In this document: positions 1 through 6,307 of the stretch, piece after piece | Layout of the letters: the number at the start of each line of letters is the position of its first letter | Position numbering within the stretch: position 1 is the first letter of the stretch | NCBI GenBank assembly: GCA_002413665.1 | Contig: DHXK01000107.1 | Location: 1 to 6,352, forward strand | Length of the DNA stretch: 6,352 bases | Direction of reading: 5' to 3' | Source: Legionellales bacterium UBA5158 | GTDB taxonomy: Bacteria; Pseudomonadota; Gammaproteobacteria; DSM-16500 | Notes under the pieces: generated by a model | The model's database searches: none | What the model was told of the DNA's origin: nothing | The model's input: the letters and a program-made list of their open reading frames with translations, nothing else | Position numbers and translations under genes: made by a program

Positions 1-963
1 AGGCATAATAGTCGGTAAATATTTTTTTAAACCATACGACTCAACAAATATTTTTTGTAATAAATCAATTGGTAATGAACTATTATTATCAGCAGGTGCA
101 TAACCAGGTGAATCCCCTAACGCTGTAGCAAATAAATGGCGAGCTGTGTCTGCTAGATAAGGATTCGGTTTTAAATTTCGATTTTTTTGAATAATAGAAA
201 AAGTAATGTCGTAGTAAACATGATTCCTCTCATACTCATAATAATGCCATGCTAATTCATGTAAATATAATTTCAGATGAACCCATGCTTTATCATTATG
301 AATTTTATCCACCCATTTTTCTGCAAAATATATTACACACGAGCGCCAATCGCAGTCAATTGCATCGCTATTTGTAATTTCTTTAAAAATTTGCCAGTGT
401 TCGTATAAAGATTTTGGCGGCGGGCTTTGAACATTAAAGTCTCGCTGTAAATTAGCATGGTTAGTAGCACAGCCAATGTTTGGTAGCATGAAGGCTGATC
501 TTGCTCCCGATGTTTCAGTGAGCAGTCCATTGGGAGCATATATGCGTTTGCTTTTTTTGCTTAGAATCCTAGCGAAAGAAAAAAATGCACCTGGCGAGGA
601 GATAGCCCAAGGAATAGTGATCCCCTGATCTTTTAAATCAATAAATAATTCTAAATTTTTTTCTAATACTATGCCCAGTGGTGAGCTATCTTTGCCATAT
701 GCCAGATGTTTTATTATGTCTTTAGGTGCGCTTGGGTCGGATAATCTATAATTTCCTTTATCTTGATTGGGAAGCAGTGTCGTGTGCGTATCGCCTGTTA
801 GTGCGCCATATGGGTAATATGCTAAGAATAAAGGGAAGCTTTTATCCGGGTTTAACTCGTCTACAATTTTTGCAAATTTAGGTTCAACTTTAGCAATTCG
901 CTCTCGGATATTACTCCAATAAGTTTTCACCAAACCTCTCCCCTCATCTACTTCGGTAACCAT
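1..963 (-). CDS. Uncharacterised protein, 3' end cut by window edge
   Basis: An uninterrupted minus-strand frame of 321 codons starts with ATG at 963 and is still open at position 1, so the C-terminus is missing. I do not recognise the family and give no function. It looks like a real protein: no in-frame stop over 963 bases, mixed composition, and an upstream AGGGA (974-970) 6 bases before the ATG. Distinctive stretches are FPLFLAYYPYG (residues 43-53), SSPLGIVLEKNLELFIDL (93-110), IPWAISSPGAFF (117-128), SGARSAFMLPNI (152-163), SPPPKSLYEHW (180-190) and KPNPYLADTARHLF (265-278). There is no signal peptide or clear membrane segment, so it is probably cytosolic. The true start may instead be GTG at 930 (codon 12), which has a richer purine-rich ribosome site at 945-935. 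The style loosely recalls uncharacterised proteins of Legionella/Coxiella relatives; that is an unverified impression. Confidence 0.8.
   Translation of the reverse strand, partial: MVTEVDEGRGLVKTYWSNIRERIAKVEPKFAKIVDELNPDKSFPLFLAYYPYGALTGDTHTTLLPNQDKGNYRLSDPSAPKDIIKHLAYGKDSSPLGIVLEKNLELFIDLKDQGITIPWAISSPGAFFSFARILSKKSKRIYAPNGLLTETSGARSAFMLPNIGCATNHANLQRDFNVQSPPPKSLYEHWQIFKEITNSDAIDCDWRSCVIYFAEKWVDKIHNDKAWVHLKLYLHELAWHYYEYERNHVYYDITFSIIQKNRNLKPNPYLADTARHLFATALGDSPGYAPADNNSSLPIDLLQKIFVESYGLKKYLPTIMP
935..945 (-). promoter_or_regulatory. Alternative ribosome binding site favouring a GTG start
   Basis: On the minus strand this segment reads GAGGGGAGAGG and lies 4 bases before a GTG at 930-928, in frame with the uncharacterised gene. 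It is a stronger Shine-Dalgarno match than AGGGA before the ATG at 963. If used, the protein would begin MKTYWSNIRERI and lose its first 11 residues. The choice between the two starts cannot be settled from this sequence alone. Confidence 0.4.
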
Positions 964-982
964 GGGCAATCCCTGTTGTTAT

Positions 983-988
983 ATTATA
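983..988 (-). promoter_or_regulatory. Candidate -10 element for the leftmost gene
   Basis: The minus strand carries a perfect TATAAT at 988-983, directly preceded by TG. There is no good TTGACA-like -35 at 16-18 bases. Transcription would start near 976, which leaves only about a dozen bases before the ATG at 963 but about 45 before the GTG at 930. This mildly favours the GTG start. In such AT-rich sequence a chance match is quite possible. Confidence 0.35.
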
Positions 989-1134
989 CAGCAATATTAT
1001 GCATATAAATTTTAGCTTACAATTTACTTAATAAAAAATGATCGCCATTATCTGCTATAAAAGTAGCTATATCAATGGTTATATAAGCTCGCATTAAAAG
1101 TTTCTGAAATTCATCATTAATTTAAAGGATAGTC

Positions 1135-1566
1135 ATGCCTGCGATGGAACTGTTAGCTGAAGTCATAAACGTTGATATTCATAAATTATCAAAAAATGAA
1201 ATTAAAATTGTAGAAGCTGAATTATTTTTTCAGCTTTGTGAAGAGCTTAAGGTTTATTTTAAAATTGAATATAAAAACTACTTTAAAATTCTAAAATTTA
1301 AAACAGAGGAAGCCAGCAATATGTTAGAAGAAAATTTTTTACGATGCATTGTTAATGATATTTTATCTACTGCTGAATATTCCTTGCCGGGAATTGCTTG
1401 TTACACTCAGGAACCAGAAGAAGTGATCTATGATCTTGCAGCAGGAATAAATCCACGCCCATCGATGATGCTATTTAGAAAAATTATTGAATTACATCGA
1501 TCAGTACGAGTCGATTTATATAAAGAAATTATGCGCAAAATTATTTCTGGTCAGCATGAGACATAA
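1135..1566 (+). CDS. Small protein with probable Cro/CI-like helix-turn-helix
   Basis: The gene encodes 143 residues and starts with ATG at 1135, 5 bases after AAAGGA (1124-1129); the in-frame ATG at 1144 has no such site. The family is not recognised with certainty. Residues 1-70 are rich in Lys, Glu and aromatic residues and look alpha-helical. Residues 82-121 fit the spacing of XRE (Cro/CI) DNA-binding domains: YSLPGIACYT as the first helix pair, EEVIYDLAAG as the recognition-helix region, NPRPS in the place of the usual G-x-x-x-P-S turn, then LFRKIIELH. A basic helical tail follows (122-139). I infer a DNA-binding regulator or antitoxin-like protein; no toxin gene adjoins it. It is divergent from the gene at 1-963 and convergent with msrA, so it is probably transcribed alone. 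Its codons are more AT-rich than those of the glycolytic genes. Confidence 0.8.
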   Translation: MPAMELLAEVINVDIHKLSKNEIKIVEAELFFQLCEELKVYFKIEYKNYFKILKFKTEEASNMLEENFLRCIVNDILSTAEYSLPGIACYTQEPEEVIYDLAAGINPRPSMMLFRKIIELHRSVRVDLYKEIMRKIISGQHET

Positions 1567-1567
1567 T

Positions 1568-1615
1568 AATAAATAGAATTTTATCGGTAACATAAACTGT
1601 GATAAATCTATTATT
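1568..1615. repeat. Imperfect AT-rich inverted repeat after the HTH gene
   Basis: The left arm (1568-1585, ending TTTTATC) and the right arm (1601-1615, starting GATAAATC) are complementary if three bases in the left arm are bulged out, giving about 15 pairs around a 15-base loop. It begins just after the stop codon of the 1135-1566 gene and could end its transcript. The stem is poor in G and C and no clean T-run follows, so it would be a weak terminator at best. Confidence 0.35.
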
Positions 1616-1699
1616 GTCTACGTTTAAATATGCTGATTGACTTGACCCCTGCAGAACAAAACATAGGAAGTACAATTGAATTTATAAAATTAGAATGAA

Positions 1700-1760
1700 G
1701 GCTAGGTCATATCATTACCTACATCTTTTATAAAAATGCCGGTAATGACATGAACTAGCC
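1700..1760 (-). terminator. Long near-palindrome overlapping the msrA stop, probable terminator
   Basis: Arms 1700-1719 and 1741-1760 are inverted copies matching at 18 of 20 positions. The 21-base centre contains TTTTATAAAA (1726-1735), flanked by CAT and ATG that can also pair, so nearly the whole 61 bp can fold. In the msrA-strand RNA one of the two differences becomes a G-U pair, leaving a single mismatch (U opposite C). In the plus-strand RNA both stay mismatched. This asymmetry points to function in the msrA transcript. After the stem the msrA strand reads TTCATTCTAATTTTAT, with nine T in the first 14 bases, a loose U-tract. The right arm contains the last msrA codon and its TAG. A repeat element of another kind that happens to sit here is the alternative. 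Confidence 0.5.
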
Positions 1761-2213
1761 CATACCTTGCTTATCTAAATACCTCTGATGGTATTCTTCG
1801 GCTGGATAAAATTTCGTAGCTGACAAAATCTGAGTCACTATAGGAGTAGGATATTTTTTAACTTCTGTTAAAGCTTCTTTATAATCTAAAGCTTCTGCTA
1901 ATTGCTCTGGTGTATGACAAAAAATAGCTGAGCGATATTGTGTACCTACATCCGCGCCTTGTTTATCTAACGAGGTAGGGGTGTGATTTTCAAAAAATAT
2001 TTGAAGTAACTTTTGGTAGGAAACTACGTCAGGATCAAACTCAATCTCAATTGCTTCGGCATGACCCGTTTTGCCCGTGCAAACTTTCTCATAACTTGGA
2101 TTTTCTTCCCATCCACCGGTGTAACCCACTTGAGTAGATATGACCCCGTCAACCCGACGAAATAACGCTTCGACTCCCCAAAAACAGCCAGCAGCAAATG
2201 TTGCTTTAGCCAT
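1755..2213 (-). CDS. msrA: Peptide methionine sulfoxide reductase MsrA
   Basis: MsrA reduces the S-epimer of methionine sulfoxide, free or in proteins, back to methionine, repairing oxidative damage in the cytosol. The 152 residues carry the signature GCFWG at 9-13 with nucleophile Cys10. The residues matching the E. coli active site all fall at one constant offset (41): Cys10, Phe11, Trp12, Tyr41, Glu53, Asp88 and Tyr93. GTQYRSAIF (90-98) and FYPAEEYHQRYL (135-146) are also typical. It is a short, core-only form without fused MsrB or export signal. The only other cysteines are Cys45 and Cys99; the C-terminal tail that carries the resolving cysteines in E. coli MsrA is absent, so it may work as a one-cysteine enzyme. 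The ATG follows AGGGGA (2227-2222) with an 8-base gap. It lies 76 bp downstream of pyk on the same strand and may be co-transcribed with it. Confidence 0.97.
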   Translation of the reverse strand: MAKATFAAGCFWGVEALFRRVDGVISTQVGYTGGWEENPSYEKVCTGKTGHAEAIEIEFDPDVVSYQKLLQIFFENHTPTSLDKQGADVGTQYRSAIFCHTPEQLAEALDYKEALTEVKKYPTPIVTQILSATKFYPAEEYHQRYLDKQGMG

Positions 2214-2289
2214 AGGTTACATCCCCTGTTATTTTATTACATCCATGTCAATACAAATAATATCATATTCTAGATCAGACAGAACCTAT

Positions 2290-3735
2290 TTAAGCTTTTT
2301 CACCCACCGTGTAAATTTTCATAGAATTAGTTCTTCCATGAACACCTATTAAATCACCTTTGGTGATAATCACGAGGTCGCCATCTTTTATAATGTTTCT
2401 TTTTTGTAATTCTTCGACTGCAGTTTGATTTAGAATTCGTCTATCCAAATGAGTAGCATCAAAAGGGATAGAGTACACACCGCGATATAAAGCCATGCGA
2501 CAGAGTGTAGATTGATGACGGCTCAAACCATAAATAGGGATACTGGACGTAACACAGGACATCCATAGAGGTGTAGTGCCTGATTCTGTTAATGCAATAA
2601 TTGCCTTTATGTCTAAATTATTTGCCGTGTACATGGTGGCCATTGCTATTGCTTCATCTACATCTTTAAATTGTGGTTCCTTCAATCTGCGAAAACTATT
2701 GTTATGCGGATTTTTCTCGGCGCTTAAGCAAATACGATCCATTGCTGCAACAGCTTTATCAGGATATTTACCAACAGCAGTTTCACCCGACAACATCACA
2801 GCATCAGTGCCATCTAGCACAGCATTTGCCACATCTAACACTTCTGCTCGAGTTGGGATGGTGTTGTACGTCATAGATTCTAACATCTGAGTTGCTGTGA
2901 TGACGGGTTTGTTAAGTCTCTTCGCTAAATGAATAATGAGTTTTTGTGCCGCAGGTAGTTCCGCATCGCCAATCTCTACTCCTAAATCACCACGAGCAAC
3001 CATTACTGCATCTGCAGTGCGAATAATTTCTTCAATATTGGTGATAGCTTCTGCGCGTTCTATTTTTGCAATAATGCCCGCATTCCCACCGGCAGCCCTC
3101 AATAACACACGAGCTTCTTTCACATCATCTGCATTACGGGGAAAAGAGATAGCAATGTAATCTGCTTTCAAACGAACAGCTTCAATAAGATCCATGCGAT
3201 CTTTATCTGTGAGAGCAGCTGCAGATAAACCACCCCCTAAACGGTTAATTCCTTTGTTATTAGACAGCTCTCCACCTACAACAACTGTGCAATGAATACG
3301 ATTAATTTCGATTTTTTGCACTAGCATGACTATGCGACCATCATCTAATACTAAGGTGTCGCCCGGCCTAACATCTCGAGGTAAACTTTTATAATCTAAA
3401 CCGACGGACTCTTCATTACCTTCGTCGTTTCCTAGTTCCGTATCTAGTACAAAGGTTTGACCTTCCGTTAAATTAATTTTTTGATTTTGAAAACGCGAAA
3501 TACGAATTTTGGGACCTTGCAAATCAGCTAAAATAGCCACTGTTTTGCCACATTCTTCTGCGATTTCACGCACCATGTTGATGCGTTTTTCATGTGTTTC
3601 GACGCTGCCGTGTGAAAAGTTTGCACGAAAAACATCGGCGCCTGCCATGATGGCCCGCTTGAGGACTTCCGATTGATCTAAAGCAGGTCCTAATGTAACA
3701 ACAATTTTGGTACGACGTAGTGGTTGGGAGCTCAT
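2290..3735 (-). CDS. pyk: Pyruvate kinase, PykA type
   Basis: Pyruvate kinase transfers phosphate from phosphoenolpyruvate to ADP, giving pyruvate and ATP, the last step of glycolysis. The 481-residue length fits the E. coli PykA class, and the N-terminal LRRTKIVVTLGPA (6-18) and LSNNKGINRLGGGLSA (157-172) match it closely. The barrel active site is complete: RANFSHG (37-43), DLQGPKIR (71-78), AKIERAEA (223-230, with Lys224 and metal ligand Glu226), MVARGDLGVEIG (245-256, Asp250) and ITATQMLESM (279-288, Thr282). Lys76 replaces the Glu found at this position in potassium-dependent enzymes such as rabbit muscle PK (Glu117), so activity should not need K+. The B domain is roughly 80-180; the C-terminal regulatory domain (about 345-478) is intact. 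The start overlaps the pgk stop as ATGA, with GAGAAGG (3746-3740) 4 bases upstream. Confidence 0.98.
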   Translation of the reverse strand: MSSQPLRRTKIVVTLGPALDQSEVLKRAIMAGADVFRANFSHGSVETHEKRINMVREIAEECGKTVAILADLQGPKIRISRFQNQKINLTEGQTFVLDTELGNDEGNEESVGLDYKSLPRDVRPGDTLVLDDGRIVMLVQKIEINRIHCTVVVGGELSNNKGINRLGGGLSAAALTDKDRMDLIEAVRLKADYIAISFPRNADDVKEARVLLRAAGGNAGIIAKIERAEAITNIEEIIRTADAVMVARGDLGVEIGDAELPAAQKLIIHLAKRLNKPVITATQMLESMTYNTIPTRAEVLDVANAVLDGTDAVMLSGETAVGKYPDKAVAAMDRICLSAEKNPHNNSFRRLKEPQFKDVDEAIAMATMYTANNLDIKAIIALTESGTTPLWMSCVTSSIPIYGLSRHQSTLCRMALYRGVYSIPFDATHLDRRILNQTAVEELQKRNIIKDGDLVIITKGDLIGVHGRTNSMKIYTVGEKA

Positions 3736-3746
3736 GTAACCTTCTC
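3732..3746 (-). promoter_or_regulatory. pgk-pyk ATGA overlap with internal ribosome site
   Basis: The pyk ATG (3735-3733) shares bases with the pgk TGA (3734-3732). A good Shine-Dalgarno, GAGAAGG, lies at 3746-3740 inside the last pgk codons. This arrangement usually lets ribosomes that finish the first gene restart on the second, so Pgk and Pyk output is probably coupled. The layout is seen directly; coupling is inferred. Confidence 0.75.
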
Positions 3747-4925
3747 ATTTTTGCTTGCGTGTTCTTCCAGTGCAGTAATGGCTGGAAGTTTTTTTCCTTC
3801 CAGAAAAGTTAGAAATGCACCACCACCTGTGGAGATATAATCAATTTTATCTGCAATCTTATACGCTTGAATAGCAGCTAAAGTGTCTCCGCCACCAGCG
3901 ACAGAAAATCCTGCGCTCTCTGCAATCGCGCGCGCGATAGCTTCTGTGCCTTCTGAAAATTGTTTCACTTCGAATGCTCCGACAGGACCATTCCAAAGAA
4001 TAGTTTTCGCTTTTTTAATGATGCCACATATTGTTTTAATGGTATCAGGGCCTATGTCATAAATTTTTTCATGATCATCAACTTGCGAAATAAGACGAGG
4101 TGAACTTTCAGCTTGATCCGACAATTTTTCTGCGACAACTACATCGGTAGGCACAAGAATTTGTGCACCACGATTCTTGGCAACCATTGATAAGCGTTCA
4201 GCCTCATCAATAAGGTCTGGTTCATACAATGACCTGCCAACGGTGTAACCTTCTGCTGCTATAAAAGTATTTGCAATGCCGCCACCGATAATAAGGCAAT
4301 CTACTTTGTTGACTAGAGATTCTAATAACCCTAATTTAGTTGAGACTTTTGATCCACCTACTATTGCAACTATTGGGCTTTTTGCTTGACTCATAATATT
4401 TGTAAGGGATTCAAGTTCAGACAATAATAATGGACCAGCACACGCAATGGGCGCGTAATGAGCAATACCACAAGTAGAAGCTTCTTCTCTGTGTGCTGTT
4501 GCGAAGGCATCCATTACAAAAACATCACAAAGAGCGGCCATTTTTTTGGAAAGAGCGGCTTCGTTATCTGTTTCACCATCGTTGAATCGCACATTTTCTA
4601 ACAAGACGACATCATGATCGCCCATGTTTACATTTTTCAACCAGTTTTGAATGAGTGGAACTTCTCTTTGCAAAAGTTCTGATAAGCGAGCAGCGATAGG
4701 GGCAAGAGAATATTGCTCATCATAGCTCCCTTCTTTGGGTCTGCCCAAGTGCGACATAATCATCACTTTAGCACCTGCTTTTAAAGCGGCATTAATTGTG
4801 GGAATAACAGCTTTAATACGAATATCACTGGTGATGACATTATGCTTTAATGGCACATTCAAATCTTCACGAATTAAAACGTATTTTCCTTTTAAATCTA
4901 GATCTGACATCTTTAGCATGGTCAT
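3732..4925 (-). CDS. pgk: Phosphoglycerate kinase
   Basis: Phosphoglycerate kinase moves the acyl phosphate of 1,3-bisphosphoglycerate to ADP in glycolysis and runs in reverse in gluconeogenesis; it is a cytosolic monomer. The 397 residues are full length. The N-domain shows LIREDLNVP (17-25), Arg36, SHLGRPK (58-64), LLENVRFNDGE (108-118) and DAFATAHREEAST (139-151). The nucleotide domain shows VGGSKVSTKL (189-198), GGGIANTF (214-221), WNGPVGAFE (311-319), AGGGDT (343-348) and STGGGAF (365-371). Residue 142 is Ala where the family usually has Gly (DAFGTAHR), and Thr373 stands where relatives often have Glu; both look tolerable. The first ATG is chosen because AGGAG (4938-4934) lies 8 bases upstream and because MTMLKMSDLDLKGK parallels the E. 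coli N-terminus; Met3 and Met6 are alternatives. It is the first gene of the pgk-pyk(-msrA) run. Confidence 0.98.
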   Translation of the reverse strand: MTMLKMSDLDLKGKYVLIREDLNVPLKHNVITSDIRIKAVIPTINAALKAGAKVMIMSHLGRPKEGSYDEQYSLAPIAARLSELLQREVPLIQNWLKNVNMGDHDVVLLENVRFNDGETDNEAALSKKMAALCDVFVMDAFATAHREEASTCGIAHYAPIACAGPLLLSELESLTNIMSQAKSPIVAIVGGSKVSTKLGLLESLVNKVDCLIIGGGIANTFIAAEGYTVGRSLYEPDLIDEAERLSMVAKNRGAQILVPTDVVVAEKLSDQAESSPRLISQVDDHEKIYDIGPDTIKTICGIIKKAKTILWNGPVGAFEVKQFSEGTEAIARAIAESAGFSVAGGGDTLAAIQAYKIADKIDYISTGGGAFLTFLEGKKLPAITALEEHASKNEKVT

Positions 4926-5116
4926 TCGTCGTGCTCCTGATATTTAACTATCAAAACCAATATTGAAAGTGAATTTATTGCATAATAGAAGTAAACACAA
5001 GGGCAATGTTTTCATATAAGAAAAAAAACAACTAGTTAAGAGATGTGCGAGATCATTTTTTGACCGCGCTGTTTGCGTTTGTAAGATAATATTTTGATAT
5101 AAAAAAAAGGTGAGAA
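4926..5116. promoter_or_regulatory. Divergent promoter region between pgk and nhaA
   Basis: These 191 bp must supply promoters for pgk (leftward) and nhaA (rightward). It is very AT-rich and contains two runs of eight A (5021-5028 and 5101-5108) and the palindrome AACTAGTT (5030-5037). For pgk the best -10-like hexamer I see is TATTAT at 4987-4982 on the minus strand, without a matching -35. No riboswitch or tRNA-like fold is apparent. Confidence 0.5.
5060..5090 (+). promoter_or_regulatory. Candidate sigma-70 promoter for nhaA
   Basis: TTGACC (5060-5065) matches the -35 consensus at five of six positions, and GATAAT (5085-5090) matches the -10 at five of six. The spacer is 19 bases, slightly longer than ideal. 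Transcription would start near 5097, just before the A8 run and the nhaA ribosome site AAGGTGAG (5107-5114). Confidence 0.4.
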
Positions 5117-6307
5117 ATGCATATTAACCCTATCCGTAAGTTTCTGAGCCATGAAGCTGCTAGCGGAATTTTGTTATTGACCAGCGCCCTCTTAGCATTT
5201 ATTTTTTGCAATTCCCGTTATGCTGAGGTTTATCAAGGAATTTGGCAGACATCTTTTACATTACATCTCGCACACTACTCCCTGACAAAACCGCTATTGT
5301 TTTGGATTAATGAAGGTTTAATGACGCTTTTTTTTCTTCTAGTGGGCTTAGAGCTAAAAAGAGAATTTTTAGAAGGACAGCTACAACATGCCTCACAAAT
5401 AATCTTACCAGGAATCGCAGCACTAGGTGGCATGGTGGTGCCGGCTTCGATTTATTATGCTATTAATCATCTTTCGGTTGTTGCTCTACAAGGTTGGGCG
5501 GTTCCTGTTGCTACAGATATTGCCTTTGCATTAGGGGTATTGTCTTTATTCGGCAAGAGAGTTCCGCTAGGATTAAAATTGTTTTTGCTAGCATTAGCCA
5601 TTGTGGATGACATAGGCGCAATAGCGATTATCTCTTTTTTTCATACAGAAGCGTTACTCTGGATACCAACGGTGTTCGCATTAATGACCTCGTTACTCCT
5701 AATGATACTAAACTTCTATAGAGTAAAAAGCCTATTCCTTTATTTAACATTGGGTTTAGTGTTATGGCTGTGCCTCTTGCAGTCGGGTATTCATGCCACA
5801 GTCGGAGGAGTTATATTGGCATTTATTATTCCCCTCAAAAAACAAATAGGTCTCACTACAGCTCCTGCATCTATCTTAGAGAAATTTCTACACCCCTGGG
5901 TTGCTTACCTCATTATGCCGGTATTTGCCTTTGCAAATGCAGGCTTGGCTATAGGTGGTATATCTAAAGAGATGTTGTTTAGTCCCGTCGTGGCAGGTAC
6001 TGTGTTAGGACTTTTTATAGGAAAACAGGTAGGTGTCTTTAGCTTTGCTTGGTTGATTATTAAAGCAGGTTGGGCAAAACTACCTCACCAGACGACTTGG
6101 TTAGAATTATATGGGGTGGCTATCTTGTGTGGCATCGGTTTTACTATGAGCTTATTTCTTGGTACGCTTGCTTTTCAAGAAAATAACCCTGTTTATTTGA
6201 TAGAAGTTCGATTGGGCGTGCTGATAGGCTCTATATTATCAGGGGCAATTGGAGCTATGATGTTGCAAATCGCTTTTCGCAAGAAGGCTAAGAGGATATT
6301 GTTTTGA
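5117..6307 (+). CDS. nhaA: Na+/H+ antiporter NhaA
   Basis: NhaA is an inner-membrane antiporter that exports Na+ (or Li+) in exchange for two protons, controlling sodium level and cytoplasmic pH. The 396 residues are close to the 388 of E. coli NhaA and align throughout, with about 12 hydrophobic segments. The ion-binding pair Asp164-Asp165 lies in LAIVDDIGAI (160-169). Thr133-Asp134 (ATDIAFALG, the unwound TM4 crossing) and Lys303 in IGKQVGV (E. coli Lys300) are kept. Residues tied to pH sensing in E. coli are also present: Glu79 and Glu83 in VGLELKRE (76-83), and His226 in SGIHAT. HPWVAYLIMPVFAFANAG (259-276) and ILCGIGFTMSLF (336-347) are hallmark stretches. The ATG at 5117 follows AAGG (5107-5110) by 6 bases. 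It is divergent from pgk, and its stop overlaps a likely downstream gene. Confidence 0.98.
   Translation: MHINPIRKFLSHEAASGILLLTSALLAFIFCNSRYAEVYQGIWQTSFTLHLAHYSLTKPLLFWINEGLMTLFFLLVGLELKREFLEGQLQHASQIILPGIAALGGMVVPASIYYAINHLSVVALQGWAVPVATDIAFALGVLSLFGKRVPLGLKLFLLALAIVDDIGAIAIISFFHTEALLWIPTVFALMTSLLLMILNFYRVKSLFLYLTLGLVLWLCLLQSGIHATVGGVILAFIIPLKKQIGLTTAPASILEKFLHPWVAYLIMPVFAFANAGLAIGGISKEMLFSPVVAGTVLGLFIGKQVGVFSFAWLIIKAGWAKLPHQTTWLELYGVAILCGIGFTMSLFLGTLAFQENNPVYLIEVRLGVLIGSILSGAIGAMMLQIAFRKKAKRILF

Noticed and set aside
244..261. HELAWH in the leftmost protein (residues 235-240), resembling a zinc protease HExxH
   Set aside because: There are three residues, not two, between Glu and the second His, so it is HExxxH and does not meet the metalloprotease motif.
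333..539. Minus-strand 68-codon frame (MLPMDCSLKH...)
   Set aside because: It lies wholly inside the 963-base open frame on the same strand in a different reading frame, and has no ribosome site of its own.
1135..1566. Toxin-antitoxin pair with the HTH protein as antitoxin
   Set aside because: The adjacent genes are divergent or convergent, and neither is a small toxin-like gene in the same operon.
1630..1698. Plus-strand 22-codon frame MLIDLTPAEQNIGSTIEF...
   Set aside because: There is no Shine-Dalgarno upstream, no recognisable homology, and it sits in an intergenic gap between convergent genes. A gene fragment is possible but not supportable.
2246..2251. Perfect TTGACA on the minus strand upstream of msrA
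   Set aside because: The position 17 bases downstream reads CAGGGG, and the nearest -10-like TAAAAT is only 9 bases away. I do not call a separate msrA promoter from it.
2140..3160. Plus-strand frames at 2140-2352, 2576-2890, 2673-2876 and 2936-3160
   Set aside because: They are antisense to msrA and pyk, whose protein motifs are unmistakable. They have no family features of their own.
4735..4947. Plus-strand 70-codon frame
   Set aside because: It is antisense to the conserved N-terminal region of pgk.
5764..5967. Plus-strand 67-codon frame inside nhaA
   Set aside because: It is an out-of-frame shadow of nhaA, which carries clear antiporter motifs across this stretch.
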